This document shows, piece by piece, positions 18,893-33,800 of a stretch of DNA of 64,000 nt (positions within the stretch are counted from its first letter, which is position 1; the number at the start of each line of letters is the position of its first letter). The position numbers were made by a program, and so were the translations under genes. This DNA comes from Kangiella geojedonensis (GTDB lineage: Bacteria; Pseudomonadota; Gammaproteobacteria; Enterobacterales; Kangiellaceae). The notes beneath the pieces were generated by a model. That model was given only the letters and a program-made list of their open reading frames with translations, did not search any database and was not told where the DNA came from. The stretch is from the NCBI RefSeq assembly GCF_000981765.1, contig NZ_CP010975.1:806001-870000 (forward strand). Reading direction: 5' to 3'.

Positions 18893-21800
18893 ATGAAAGT
18901 TATTGGCAAAAGTACGATATTTTCTAAAGCTGTTAATCGTTCGATTAATAGTATCGCTTCTGTAATTTTAGCCGCTTCGGCGCTTTTAATTTCTAACAAT
19001 GTCATGGCGGTGGATTATCCTTCGACCATTGATAATACCGTTAATGTCACACTTCCAGCTGGTGTCATCGATAATAATACGGCGAACAATACTAACGGTG
19101 GATGTACAGTTGCAGACCCAACTGTAGCGGCTTGTGCTACGGATTCTAATGCCCTCAACGTTGTTACCCCAGAACCAACAAAATCCTTTGCTCCCAATCC
19201 TATCGACTTTAATGGTGTCTCTACCCTCACCATTACGTTGACTAATACCAATGATTTTGATGCTATTTTGCAAGCTGATTTCGTTGATAATCTACCTGCG
19301 GGTGTGGTTCTTGCTACTCCAGTGAATGCAGCTGAGACCTGTGGTGGCTCAGGAACATTAACCGCAACTGACGGCGGCTCTTCTATTACCTTAGGCTCTG
19401 GTGCCACCATTCCTGCAAACAGTAACTGTACGATTACAGCTGATGTAACCAGTAACTCTGTGGGTACACATACTAACCAACTTCCTGCTGGTGCATTGGA
19501 TACTGGTATGGGCTCGAGCACGGCAGCTTCCGCTGATCTTGTGGTCAACTCACCAGCTGAAATTGCTATTGGTGATGTTTCACAAGTAGAAACTGATGCG
19601 GGCACGACAACCTTTACTTTTACAGTAAGTATTAGTAACGCGGTTACTACGACTGAAGATATTACTTTTGATTATTTCACCACAGATGGTACTGCTCAAG
19701 CTGGCTCTGACTATGTCCAAGTTACTGACGGTTCTGTCACGGGAACGATCCCTGCCGGCGACACAAGCACAACCATTACGGTAACGGTGAACGGCGATAC
19801 TGTTGTAGAGCCTGACGAAGGGTTTACGGTAACTCTAAGTAATATTTCTCCTAACGCCACAGACTCGGACGGCGTTGCTGATGCGACAATTGAAAACGAT
19901 GACACTGCTAGCGTATCTGTTGCAGATGTAACGGTTAACGAGGGTGCGGGTACTGTCACCATCGATGTGACTTTAACCGGCGACACAGCGAGTGGCTTTG
20001 ATGTTGACTTTGCTACTGCGGATGGAACAGCAACTGCAGGAGCTTTATCCGACTACCTTGCTAATTCAGGCACCCTCAGTTTTGCTGGTACGGATGGCGA
20101 AGTTCAAAGCATTACAGTAACAATCAATGATGATATTGCGATCGAAGGTAACGAGACTTTTGACGTTAATTTGTCAAACATTACCGGCGGACTAGCGACC
20201 ATCAATGATGGTACTGGTGTCGTTACTATTCAAGATAACGACTCCGTGGTCCTTGTTGAGTTTGATGCCGCAGCTGATAGTGCTGATGAGGCAATTACTG
20301 AACATCCCCGTTTAAGAATATTAGGTGTTTTGCCGACCGATACTGATATCAACGTAAATGTTACAGGCGGAACAGCTGTAGGCTCTGGAACTGACTTCAC
20401 TAATGTTGTGACAGTCACCATCCCTGCCGGCACTTATGACGGTGGGGCTGGAACATCTGTACCCATTAACTTAACGGTGGTTGATGATAATATTCTCGAA
20501 GCTGATGAAACCATTAACTTCGAATTGTCTAGCGTCAATCCGCGCTTGATTCTTGGTGATGCTGATCTTGATAGCAATACGCAGGCTACTAATACTTATA
20601 CTATTCAAGACAATGATCCGCTTACGGTAACCGTTGCGGCTAACGACGCGACAGCTGCTGAGCCTACCGATAATGGCCAGTTTACGGTCAGTTTGAGTAA
20701 TCCTAACTCGGTTGATACGACGGTTACTTACACGATTGCGGGCACTGCAACACCAACAGACGACTACACGCCATTAACAGGCACGGTAACAATTCCAGCG
20801 GGTGACACCAGCGCAACTATTGACGTCACCGTAGCGGACGACACTATTATTGAAGGTGATGAAACTGTTGTTATTACTTTAGATACGACCACTGACGGTA
20901 CGATTGATGCGGGTAATGATGAGGCAACAGTAACCATTGCTGATAATGATAACTTAGTAGTTAGTATTACTGCCAATGATGCAACTGCTGCTGAACCGGC
21001 AGACAATGGGCAGTTTACGGTTAGCTTGAATAGTATAAGTTCAACCGACACGACCATTACGTATTTAGTTACCGGCACCGCGACGCCAACAGATGACTAC
21101 ACGCCATTAACGGGTACAGTTGTAGTTCCAGCTGGAGACACTTCTGCAACCATTGATGTGTTAGTCGTGAATGATGCCGTCGTTGAAGATGACGAAACGG
21201 TTATCGTTACTCTGGATACTACCAGCACGGGCACGATTGATGCCGGTAACGACGAAGCGACTGTGACCATTGCTGATGATGACACAGCTTCGATTGATAT
21301 CAATAGCGTAACCGTGAATGAAGCTGATGGCACCGCAACTTTTAATGTAACGCTAACTGGCGAAGTTCAAGATGGCTTCAGTGTTGATTTCGCAAGTAAC
21401 GACGCCACAGCCGAGGCGGGAAGTGATTACACTGCAACATCTGGTACTTTGAGTTTTGCTGGTACTGCAGGCGAAGTTGAAACAATTACGGTAACGATCG
21501 CGGACGATAGTTTGCTAGAAGCGACTGAAACCTTCGAAATGAACCTTTCGAATATTTCAAACGCGGATGTGGCGATCAACACTGCGCAAGGTATCGGTAC
21601 AATTAATGACAACGACGCAGCAAGCATTGCGATTGATGATGTCACGGTTGATGAAGCTGACGGTAACGCAGTCTTCACCGTAACTTTAACTGGAAATGTC
21701 CAGGGCGGGTTTACGGTTGACGCTGACACTGCGGATGATACGGCTCTTGCTGGTAGCGATTATACTTCAACGTCAGATACCTTAACGTTTGTGGGTAACA

Positions 21801-24800
21801 ATGGCGAAACTCAGACCTTTACAGTGCCGATCACTGATGATGGTTTGGCTGAAGCGACGGAAACCTTATTTGCTAACTTATCTAATATTTCGAATGGTTT
21901 GGTAACGATCGCTGATGCACAAGGTGTTGGCTCAATTACTGATAACGATAATGCTAGCTTGGCGATTAACGACATTTCTGTCAACGAAGGCGATGGTACA
22001 GCGACCTTCACGGTAACCTTAACGGGTGACGTTCAGGGCGGTGTTTCTGTAGATTACGCGACAGCAGATGACTCTGCTCTTGCTGGTAGTGACTACACGT
22101 CATCAACAGGCACCTTAAGCTTCACGGGTAATGACGGTGAAACTCAAACGTTCACAGTGCCAATTACTGATGATGGTTTAGTTGAAGCAACCGAAACTTT
22201 CTTTGCTAACTTATCTAACGTTAGTAATGCTGTTGTAACTTTATCTGATGCTCAAGGCGTTGGTACGATTAACGATAACGATAACGCGAGTTTAGCGATT
22301 GATGACGTTACGGTTAATGAGGCGGACGGTACTGCAACCTTCACAGTGACCTTGACGGGTGACGTGCAGGACGGTGTATCGGTAGATTTTGCGACTGCTG
22401 ATGATTCAGCGGAAGCGGCTAGCGATTATACAGCGACCTCTGGCACCTTAAATTTCACCGGCAATGACGCTGAAACTCAAACAGTTACGGTGACTATCGC
22501 TGATGATGCGGTTGCTGAGGCGAGTGAAACCTATTTTGTTGATTTATCCAATGTGTCGAATGCAGGCGTTACGTTAAGTGATGCGCAAGGTCTTGGAACG
22601 ATTAATGATAATGATACTGCTAGTCTCTCAATCAATAATGTGACCGTGGATGAAGATGCGGGAACTGCCACTTATACGGTGACACTTGATAATGCGGTTC
22701 AGGGCGGCAGCGTTGTTAATTATTCATTTACTGACGGCACAGCAACAGGTGGCGTAGATTATGACAACACACCAGGCAGTGTAACCTTTGCGGGCACAGC
22801 AGGTGAGACGCAGACCTTTACGGTTTCAATCATTAACGACGGCGTTTATGAAGGTGACGAAACCTTTACGGTCAACCTTGATGCAGTAAACCCTGTTATT
22901 AATGACAACGATTCCGCGACTACCATTATTGATGATGAAGTGTTGGAAGTATCGGTGACAGCGAGTGTTGCTAATGCTTCTGAGCCTGGTACCGATGGCG
23001 AGTTTACCGTTAGTTTGAACACGCCAAGCGCATCAGATGTTACGGTTAATTTGAGTTATACCGGCACAGCAGCAGACCCAGCGGATTACAGTCTAACCGG
23101 CGCTGCGGGTACTACAACGGTAGTGATCCCTGCAGGTGATACAAGCGTTACTGTTGATGTTGTTGTCAACGATGATGCGATTGTAGAGCCGACGGAAACC
23201 GTTATCGCGACAATTGATAGCGTTAGCGAAGGTACGATTGTTAATGCAACTGACACTGTTGAAATTGCGGATAATGATGCGGCTGCTGTAACTGTTGACG
23301 ACGTATCAGCGGACGAGGGTGCTGGCACAGTAACCTTTACTATTACGCTTAATAATGAGGTTGCGGGTGGTACCAACGTCGATTATAGCTTTACTGATGG
23401 TACAGCGACTGGCGGTGGTACGGATTACGATAGCACTGGCGGTACAGTAACTTTTGCTGGTACAGCAGGCGAAACCCAAACCTTTACCGTGGCTTATACT
23501 GACGATAACGTAACGGAAGCTGATGAAACCTTTACTGTATCGCTGAGCGCAGACAATCCAAGCGTAACAGATACGGATACGGCGACAGGTACGATTGAAG
23601 ATAATGATGTGCTGACTGTTAATATGTCAGCGACTGTTGCAGCGGCTTCTGAGCCAAGCACTGATGGTGAGTTCACTATTACGCTGAGCAACCCTAGCGA
23701 TACAGACACTACTGTCTTTATTGATTACGCGGGCACGGCAACTGATCCGGATGATTACAGTTTGGTTGGTGCGGACGGCACGACAAGTGTGGTGATTCCT
23801 GCAGGTAGTACGACTGCAACCGTGACGGTTGATGTCGCGGATGATGCACTAGTGGAAGGTAGCGAAACGGTAGAAGCAACTATCACGGCTGTCAGCAACG
23901 GTAACATTGGCACGGCCACTGATACCGTTACTATTGCTGATAACGATTCACGCGTCACTGTTGAAGACGTGAGCGTTAACGAAACTGATGGCACAGCAAC
24001 CTTTACCATTACGTTAGAAGAAGCCGTTGCTGGCGGCACTGATGTGAACTATAGCTTCACTGATGGCACAGCGACTGGTGGCGGTACGGACTACGACAGT
24101 ACCGGCGGTACAGTAACTTTTGCTGGAACAGCTGGTGAAACTCAAACCTTTAGCGTTGCGATTACTAATGATGCGATTGTGGAAGGTGACGAAACCTTTA
24201 CCGTGAACCTTGATGCGGTCAATCCAAACGTTATTGATACGGATACGGCGACAGGTACGATTGTTGATGATGATGCGTTAACCGTATCTGTGGTTGCGAC
24301 AACGCCAACGGCTCAAGAGCCAGCGACTGATGGCCAGTTCACGGTGAGCTTAAGTACCACGAGTGCAACGGATACAACCGTTACCATTGCCTACTCAGGT
24401 ACAGCAACGGACGGCTCGGATTACAACTTAGTAGGTGCCGACGGCACAACGACAGTTGTGATTCCCGCGGGTTCTACCGACGCTATCGTGACGGTTGACG
24501 TGCTTGACGACAATATTGTGGAAGGTGATGAGACAGTTATCGCGACCATCACTGCGACCGACAACGGCACTATTAGTGGCGCGACTGACACTGTAACAAT
24601 CGAGTCAGAAGACACAGCTTCGGTTACGGTTGAAGATGTCACTGTGGCGGAAGATGGCGGTCCTGCGACCTTCAGAATCACTTTAAATGGTGAGGTTGAC
24701 GGCGGTACGGATGTGACTTACAGCTTCACAGACGGCTCCGCGACTGGTGGCGGTACGGATTACGACAGCACCGGTAATACTGTTAGCTTTGTGGGTAACG

Positions 24801-27800
24801 ATGGCGAGTTTATCGACATCAATGTTCCTATTGCTGATGACGCTATTGTTGAGTTCGATGAAACCTTTACCGTTAACTTGTCCGCGAGCAATGCGCTTGT
24901 GGATGCGACGGATGTTGCCACCGGTACCATTACTGATGACGATACACCGCTGGTTACCTCGATAGCAGCGACGGTTCCGAATGCTTCAGAACCTGCGACA
25001 AACGGCGAGTTTACCGTGACCTTAAGCGCAGAAAGCTCAACGGATACGGTTATTACCATTGATTACACGGGCACTGCGGCAGATCCTTCAGATTACAGTC
25101 TAACCGGAGCTTCAGGCACAACAACGGTTACCATCCCAGCAGGAGCTACATCAGCTACTGTAGCGGTCAACGTGGCTGATGATAATGTGGTTGAACCAAG
25201 CGAAACCGTTATTGCGACGATTACGACAGTGAGCAACGGCAACATTGGTACTGCTTCGGATACCGTGACTATCGCAGATGATGACAACGCTTCTGTAACG
25301 GTTGAAGACGTTTCAGTTAATGAGGGTGCTGGAACAGCAACCTTTACCATAACTTTAGATAATGCCGTTGCTGGTGGCACTGATGTGAACTACAGCTTCA
25401 CTGACGGTACAGCGACTGGCGGTGGTACGGATTACGATAATACTGCGGGTACGGTTACTTTTGCCGGTACGGCTGGCGAAACGCAAACCTTCACCGTCAA
25501 CATCACTGATGACGGCTTGGTTGAAGGTGACGAAACCTTTACCGTTAGCCTCGATGCGGTTAACCCACAGGTTACGGACACCGATACGGCGATCGGCACT
25601 ATTACAGATAACGATAACCTACAAGTGTCAGTTATCGCGAGCGTAGCGACGGCTAGCGAGCCAGCAACTGATGGCGAGTTTACCGTCAGTTTGAGCGCGC
25701 CGAGTGCGACCGACACCACGGTAACTTTAAGTTATGCAGGTACCGCGGCTGATCCAGCGGACTACAGCTTAACGGGTGCTGATGGTACGACAACGGTGGT
25801 GATAGCAGCTGGAGACACGACAGCAACTATTCTAGTTGATGTCGCGGATGACACTATTGTTGAGCCTTCAGAAACCGTTGTGGCGACGATTGATAGCGTC
25901 AGTAACGGCACCATCGACAATGCCACAGACACTGTAACAATTAACGATAATGACAGTGCAACGGTAACCGTTAATGATGTCACGGTTGACGAAGCGGGCG
26001 TTAATGCCAGCTTCACAGTAACGTTAAATGGTGATGTTGTGGGTGGCGTGAGTTTTGACTACACCACAAATAACGGCACGGCAGCAGCTGGTAGCGACTA
26101 CACGGCAACCTCGGGCACTGAAACTTTCGCGGGTACAGATGGCGAAACCATTACCATAAATGTTCCAATCACCGACGATGCAGTGGTTGAGGATGATGAA
26201 ACCTTTACGCTTGATCTGAGCAATTTGACTAACCCAAGCGTAACCTTTGCGGATGATCAAGGCTTAGGCACTATCACGGATAATGATAATGCAACAGTTG
26301 CGATTAATGACGTTACTGTTAATGAAGCAGCTGGTACGGCTGACTTTACCGTAACCTTAACCGGCGATGTACAAGACGGCGTTAGTTTCGACTACACCAC
26401 AAACGATGGCACAGCGACGGTCGGTGACGGCGATTATACGGCGGCTTCTGGTACAGAAACGTTTACCGGTACGGATGGCGAGACGATTACGATTAGTGTG
26501 CCGATTACCGATGACGCGATTGTTGAAGGTGATGAAACCTTCACCGTTGATTTAAGCAATTTGAATAATGGCAGCGTGACTTTCAGCGATGGTCAAGGCT
26601 TGGGCACCATTACGGATAACGACAATGCGACGGTTGCGATAGATGACGTAACGATTGCTGAAGATGGCGTTAATGCGACCTTTACGGTGACCTTAACCGG
26701 CGAAGTTCAAGATGGCTTCACGCTGGATTACATCACGAATGATGGTACGGCAGCGGCACCAGGTGATTACACCACGAGTACGGGCACGCTCACCTTCACG
26801 GGTACACCTGGCGAGACACAAACGATTGTGGTTCCTATCATCAATGATGACACGGTGGAAGCTGATGAAACCTTTACGGTTGACTTAAGCGCCTTAAGCA
26901 ACGGTAGCGTAACCTTTAGTGATGACCAAGGTGTTGGCACCATTACGGATAATGACGCGGCGACGGTATCGGTTAATGATGTGATTGTGAATGAGGCGGA
27001 CGGTACGGCTGACTTTACGGTGACCTTAACCGGTGACGTACAAGGTGGCGTGAGTTTCAACTACACAACAACGGATGGTACTGCGACAGCTGGTAGCGAT
27101 TACACAGCTACTTCGGGTACAGAAACGTTCGCTGGAACTGATGGCGAGACCATTACCATTAGCGTACCGATTACAAATGATGTGTTAGTAGAGGGTGACG
27201 AAAACTTTACCTTAGACCTAAGTAACCTAACCACGACAGGCGTTACCTTTAGTGATGATCAAGGTCTGGGAACGATTAACGATAATGATGCGGCGAGTGT
27301 CACGGTAGAAGATGTGACTGTGGCCGAGAGCGCTGGTACGGCGACCTTTACAGTGACCTTAAACGGCGCAGTAGCTGGTGGCACAGATGTGAACTACAGC
27401 TTCACAGACGGCACAGCGACAGGCGGTAACACTGATTATGACAGCACAGGTGGTACTGTGACCTTTGCTGGCACGGATGGTGAAACACAAACCTTTACTG
27501 TTGCAATTAACGACGATGCGATTGTAGAGGGTAGTGAAACCTTCACGGTTAACCTTGATGCGGTTAACCCACTGGTGACTGATACCGATACAGCAACAGG
27601 CACCATTACGGATAATGACGCACTAGAAGTATCGATTGCTGCGACAGTGGCAGCAGCTTCTGAGCCTGCTACGGACGGTGAGTTTACAGTAACTCTAAGT
27701 AATACCAGCGCAACAGACACCACGGTAACCATTAACTATGCAGGTACGGCTACCGATAGCAGCGATTACAACTTGACTGGCGCTGCTGGAACCACTTCAG

Positions 27801-30800
27801 TGGTTATTCCAGCGGGTAGTATCAGTGCGACGGTAGCTGTTGAAGTGATAGATGATGCTATTACAGAAGGCAGTGAAACTGTTGAAGCAACGATTACTGC
27901 AGTTAGTAACGGTACCATCGGTACTGCAACAGACACTGTCACTATTGCTGATGATGATGCGGCGAGCGTCACAGTTGAAGATGTCACCATAACAGAAGCA
28001 GCTGGTACAGCGACTTTCACTATTACTCTAAATGGTGAAGTGGCTGGTGGTACTGATGTGAATTATAGCTTCACAGATGGCACAGCGACAGGCGGTAACA
28101 CTGATTACGACAGCACTGGTGGTACTGTGACCTTCGCTGGCACGGATGGTGAAACCCAAACATTCACTGTAGCAATTAACGACGATGCGATTGTAGAGGG
28201 TAGTGAAACCTTTACGGTCAACCTTGATGCGGTTAACCCACTGGTTACTGATACGGATACCGCAACAGGCACCATTACGGATAATGACGCGGCGACGGTA
28301 TCGGTTAATGATGTGATTGTGAATGAGGCGGACGGTACGGCTGACTTTACGGTGACCTTAACCGGTGACGTACAAGGTGGCGTGAGTTTCAACTACACAA
28401 CAACGAATGGTACTGCGACAGCTGGTAGCGATTACACGGTTACTTCGGGTACAGAAACGTTCGCTGGAACTGATGGCGAGACCATTACGATTAGCGTACC
28501 GATTACAAATGATGTGTTAGTAGAGGGTGACGAAAACTTCACCTTAGACCTAAGTAACCTAACCACGACAGGCGTTACCTTTAGTGATGATCAAGGTCTG
28601 GGAACGATTAACGATAATGATGCGGCGAGTGTCACGGTAGAAGATGTGACTGTGGCCGAGGGCGCTGGTACGGCGACCTTTACAGTGACCTTAAACGGCG
28701 CAGTAGCTGGTGGCACAGATGTGAACTACAGCTTCACAGACGGCACAGCGACAGGCGGTAACACTGATTATGACAGCACAGGTGGTACTGTGACCTTTGC
28801 TGGCACGGATGGTGAAACACAAACCTTTACTGTTGCAATTAACGACGATGCGATTGTAGAGGGTAGTGAAACCTTCACGGTTAACCTTGATGCGGTTAAC
28901 CCACTGGTTACTGATACCGATACCGCAACAGGTACCATTACGGATAATGACGCGGCGAGTGTCACGGTAGAAGATGTGACTGTTGATGAGGGTGCTGGTA
29001 CGGCGACCTTTACAGTGACCTTAAACGGCGCAGTAGCTGGTGGCACAGATGTGAACTACAGCTTCACAGACGGTACAGCGACAGGCGGTAACACTGATTA
29101 CGACAGCACTGGTGGTACTGTGACCTTCGCTGGCACGGATGGTGAAACCCAAACATTCACTGTAGCAATTAACGACGATGCGATTGTAGAGGGTAGTGAA
29201 ACCTTTACGGTCAACCTTGATGCGGTTAACGCACTGGTTACTGATACGGATACAGCGACAGGCACCATTACGGATAATGATGCGGCGACGGTGTCGGTTA
29301 ATGATGTGACGGTAAATGAAGCGGACGGTACGGCTAGCTTTACGGTGACTTTAACTGGTGACGTTGCGGGTGGCGTGAGCTTTGATTACACAACAACGAA
29401 TGGTACTGCGACAGCTGGTAGCGATTACACGGCTACTTCGGGTACAGAAACGTTCGCTGGAACAGACGGCGAGACCATTACCATTAGCGTATCAATTAGT
29501 GAAGATACGTTAGTAGAGGGTGACGAAAACTTCACCTTAGACCTAAGTAACCTAACCACGACAGGCGTAACCTTTAGTGATGATCAAGGTCTGGGCACGA
29601 TTAACGATAACGATACAGCTGAAGTCACGGTTGATGACGTCACGGTTAATGAAGGTGCTGGTACTGCAACCTTTACTATTACCCTAAATAATGATGTTGT
29701 CGGTGGTACTGATGTTAATTACAGCTTCGTTGATGGTACAGCGACTGGTGGTGACGACTATGATAGCACCGCGGGTAGCGTGACATTTGTTGGTAACGCT
29801 GGCGAAACCCAAACTTTCGACGTGACAATTAATGAAGATACCATTGTTGAAGGTTCTGAGGACTACACCGTTAATATCGATGCGGTAAATCCTTTAGTCA
29901 CTGATACTGACACTGGGCTGGGTACCATTACGGATAATGATGCATTAGAAGTCTCGGTTGTAGCGACGACTGCAACAGCTTCTGAACCTAACTCTAATGG
30001 TCAGTTCACAGTGAGCTTGAATACTACCAGCTCAACAGACACTACGGTAAATATTGGTTATACGGGCACTGCAACTGATGGTAGCGATTACAACTTAAGT
30101 GGAGCTTCGGGTACGACGACAGTTGTTATTCCTGCCGGAGCTACAACTGCTACAGTCGCTGTGAATGTCATTGATGATTTCATCACGGAAGGTGATGAAA
30201 CTGTTATTGCGACAATCTCAGCAGTTAGCAACGGTACTATTGCAACTGCAACAGATACTGTAACGATTAACGATAATGATGCGGCGAGTGTCACGGTAGA
30301 AGATGTGACTGTTGATGAGGGAGCTGGCACGGCAACCTTTACTATCACGCTAGATTCAGAAGTGGCTGGCGGTACTGACGTGAACTACAGCTTCACAGAC
30401 GGCACAGCGACAGGCGGTAACACTGACTACGACAGCACTGGTGGCACCGTGACCTTCGCTGGCACGGCTAATGAAACCCAAACCTTTACTGTTGCAATTA
30501 ACGACGATGCGATTGTAGAGGGTAGTGAAACCTTCACGGTTAACCTTGATGCGGTTAACCCACTGGTTACTGATACGGACACAGCAACAGGCACCATTAC
30601 TGATAATGATGCACTAGAAGTATCGATTGCTGCGACAGTGGCAGCAGCTTCTGAGCCTGCTACGGACGGTGAGTTTACAGTAACTCTAAGTAATACCAGC
30701 GCAACAGACACCACGGTAACCATTAACTATGCAGGTACGGCTACCGATAGCAGCGATTACAACTTGACTGGCGCTGCTGGAACCACTTCAGTGGTTATTC

Positions 30801-33800
30801 CAGCGGGTAGTGTCAGTGCGACGGTAGCTGTTGAAGTGATAGATGATGCTATTACAGAAGGCAGTGAAACTGTTGAAGCAACGATTACTGCGGTTAGTAA
30901 CGGTACCATCGGTACTGCAACAGACACTGTCACTATTGCTGATGATGATGCGGCGAGCGTTTCTGTTGCGGACGTTTCTGTTGATGAAGACGCAGGAACT
31001 GCAACCATTAATGTGACTTTAACGGGTAGTACCGCTGCTGGCTTCAGTGTCGACTTCGCCACAGCTGACGGCACAGCTCAGGCTGGTGCTTTGCAAGATT
31101 ATATCGCGAACTCTGGAACCTTAAACTTCGCTGGTAATGACGGAGAAGTTCAATCAATCACAGTAACCATCAACGATGACTTCGACATTGAAGGTGATGA
31201 AAACTTCAATGTTAACTTGTCGAACATTACGGGTGGCCAAGCGACTATTAATGACGGGGCCGCGGTAGTAACCATTCAAGATAACGACTCTGTTGTGTTG
31301 ATAGAGTTTGATTCAGCGGCGGACTCTGCTGACGAATCTACAACTGATGCACCAAGATTAGTAATATTAGGCTTCTTGCCAAATGATACTACGGTGAACG
31401 TTAATGTTACTGGTGGAACAGCAACTGGTGGTGGTACTGATTACACCAACGTCGTCTCGGTTACAATTCCGTCTGGAAGCTATGATGGTAGTGCAGCGAC
31501 TTCTGTTCCGATTAATCTAACTGTGGTTGAAGATAATATTCTTGAAGCAGATGAAAATATTAGCTTTGAGTTATCAAGTGCAAATCCACGATTAGTGCTT
31601 GGAGATGCTGATCTTGATACTAATACACAGTCAACAAACACCTATACCATTCAAGATAATGACACCATTACGGTATCAGTGACTGCTAACGATGCGACAG
31701 CAGCTGAGCCGGCAGATAATGGCCAGTTCACTATCAATTTAAGTAGTCCTAACTCGGTTGATACGACAGTTACCTATAACATTGCAGGTACTGCGACTGC
31801 TACAGATGACTACACAGCACTAACAGGTACTGTAACTATACCTGCAGGTGATACTTCAGCAACTATCGACGTTACGGTAGCTGACGACACGATTGTAGAA
31901 AATGATGAGACAGTAATTGTTACCTTAGCCACAACAACTGACGGCACTATTGATGGTGCCAATAACCAGGCTACAGTGACTATTTCAGATGATGATAGCT
32001 TAGAAGTTTCGATTGTAGCTTCAACGCCATCAGCATCTGAGCCAGCTACTGATGGTGTGTTTACCATAAGTCTAAATACTACAAGCTCGACAGACACAAC
32101 GATCAGCGTTGACTATGCAGGTACGGCGACAGACAGCAGTGATTACAATCTCACTGGAGCTTCAGGAACCACAACGGTAGTTATCCCAGCTGGAGATACC
32201 ACAGCACAGGTAACCGTTGATGTGATTGATGACGCGCTTGTTGAAGGTGATGAAACTGTTGAGGCAACGATTACTGCAGTTAGTAACGGTACCATTGTTA
32301 CTGCGACTGACACTGTTACGATCTCTGACGATGACAGAAACCTTGATATTGCACCAATCAACGAAACCACGCCAGAGAACACGGCTCACACCACGGCGCC
32401 GGCGGACTTGAGTCCAGGCGATACTCCTGTAGGTACGGTAACGTACACCATCAGTGGCGGTGCCGATCAAGCCTTGTTCACGATTGATGCCAATACCGGT
32501 GAGTTAACACTGGGTGCGCAAGACTTTGAAGCGCCAGCGGATGCGGACACGGACAATGTGTACGAAGTTCAAATTACAGCAACGGACTCTGCCGGCAACA
32601 CAGCCGACGAGTTAGCGACGGTGACGGTAACAGACGTCAATGAAACCGCGAACTTGGATATCGCCCCGATCAATGAAACGACGCCAGAGAACACGCCTCA
32701 CACCACGGCGCCGGCGGACTTGAGTCCAGGCGATGCGCCGATTGGCACGGTGACCTACACCATCAGTGGCGGTGCCGATCAAGCCTTGTTCACGATTGAT
32801 GCCAATAGCGGTGAGTTAACGTTGGGTGCGCAAGACTTTGAAGCGCCAGCGGATGCGGACACGGACAATGTGTACGAAGTTCAAATCACGGCGACAGACA
32901 GTGATGGCAACACGGCGGCTGAGTTAGCGACGGTGACGGTAACAGACGTCAATGAAACCGCGAACTTGGATATCGCCCCTATTAATGAAACGACGCCAGA
33001 GAACACGGCTCACACCACGGCGCCGGCGGACTTGAGTCCAGGCGATGCGCCGATTGGCACGGTGACCTACACCATCAGTGGCGGTGCCGATCAAGCCTTG
33101 TTCACGATTGATGCCAATACCGGTGAGTTAACGCTGGGTGCGCAAGACTTTGAAGCGCCAGCGGATGCGGACACGGACAATGTGTACGAAGTTCAAATCA
33201 CGGCGACAGACAGTGATGGCAACACGGCAGCTGAGTTAGCGACGGTGACGGTAACAGACGTCAATGAAACCGCAAACTTGGATATCGCCCCGATTAATGA
33301 AACGACGCCAGAGAACACGGCTCACACCACGGCGCCGGCGGACTTGAGTCCAGGCGATGCGCCGATTGGCACGGTGACTTACACCATCAGTGGCGGTGCC
33401 GATCAAGCCTTGTTCACGATTGATGCCAATACCGGTGAGTTAACGTTGGGTGCGCAAGATTTTGAAGCGCCAGCGGATGCGGACACGGACAATGTGTACG
33501 AAGTTCAAATCACGGCGACAGACAGTGATGGCAACACGGCGGCTGAGTTAGCGACGGTGACGGTAACAGACGTCAATGAAACCGCGAACTTGGATATCGC
33601 CCCTATTAATGAAACGACGCCAGAGAACACGGCTCACACCACGGCGCCGGCGGACTTGAGTCCAGGCGATGCGCCGATTGGCACGGTGACTTACACCATC
33701 AGTGGCGGTGCCGATCAAGCCTTGTTCACGATTGATGCCAATACCGGTGAGTTAACGCTGGGTGCGCAAGATTTTGAAGCGCCAGCGGATGCGGACACGG

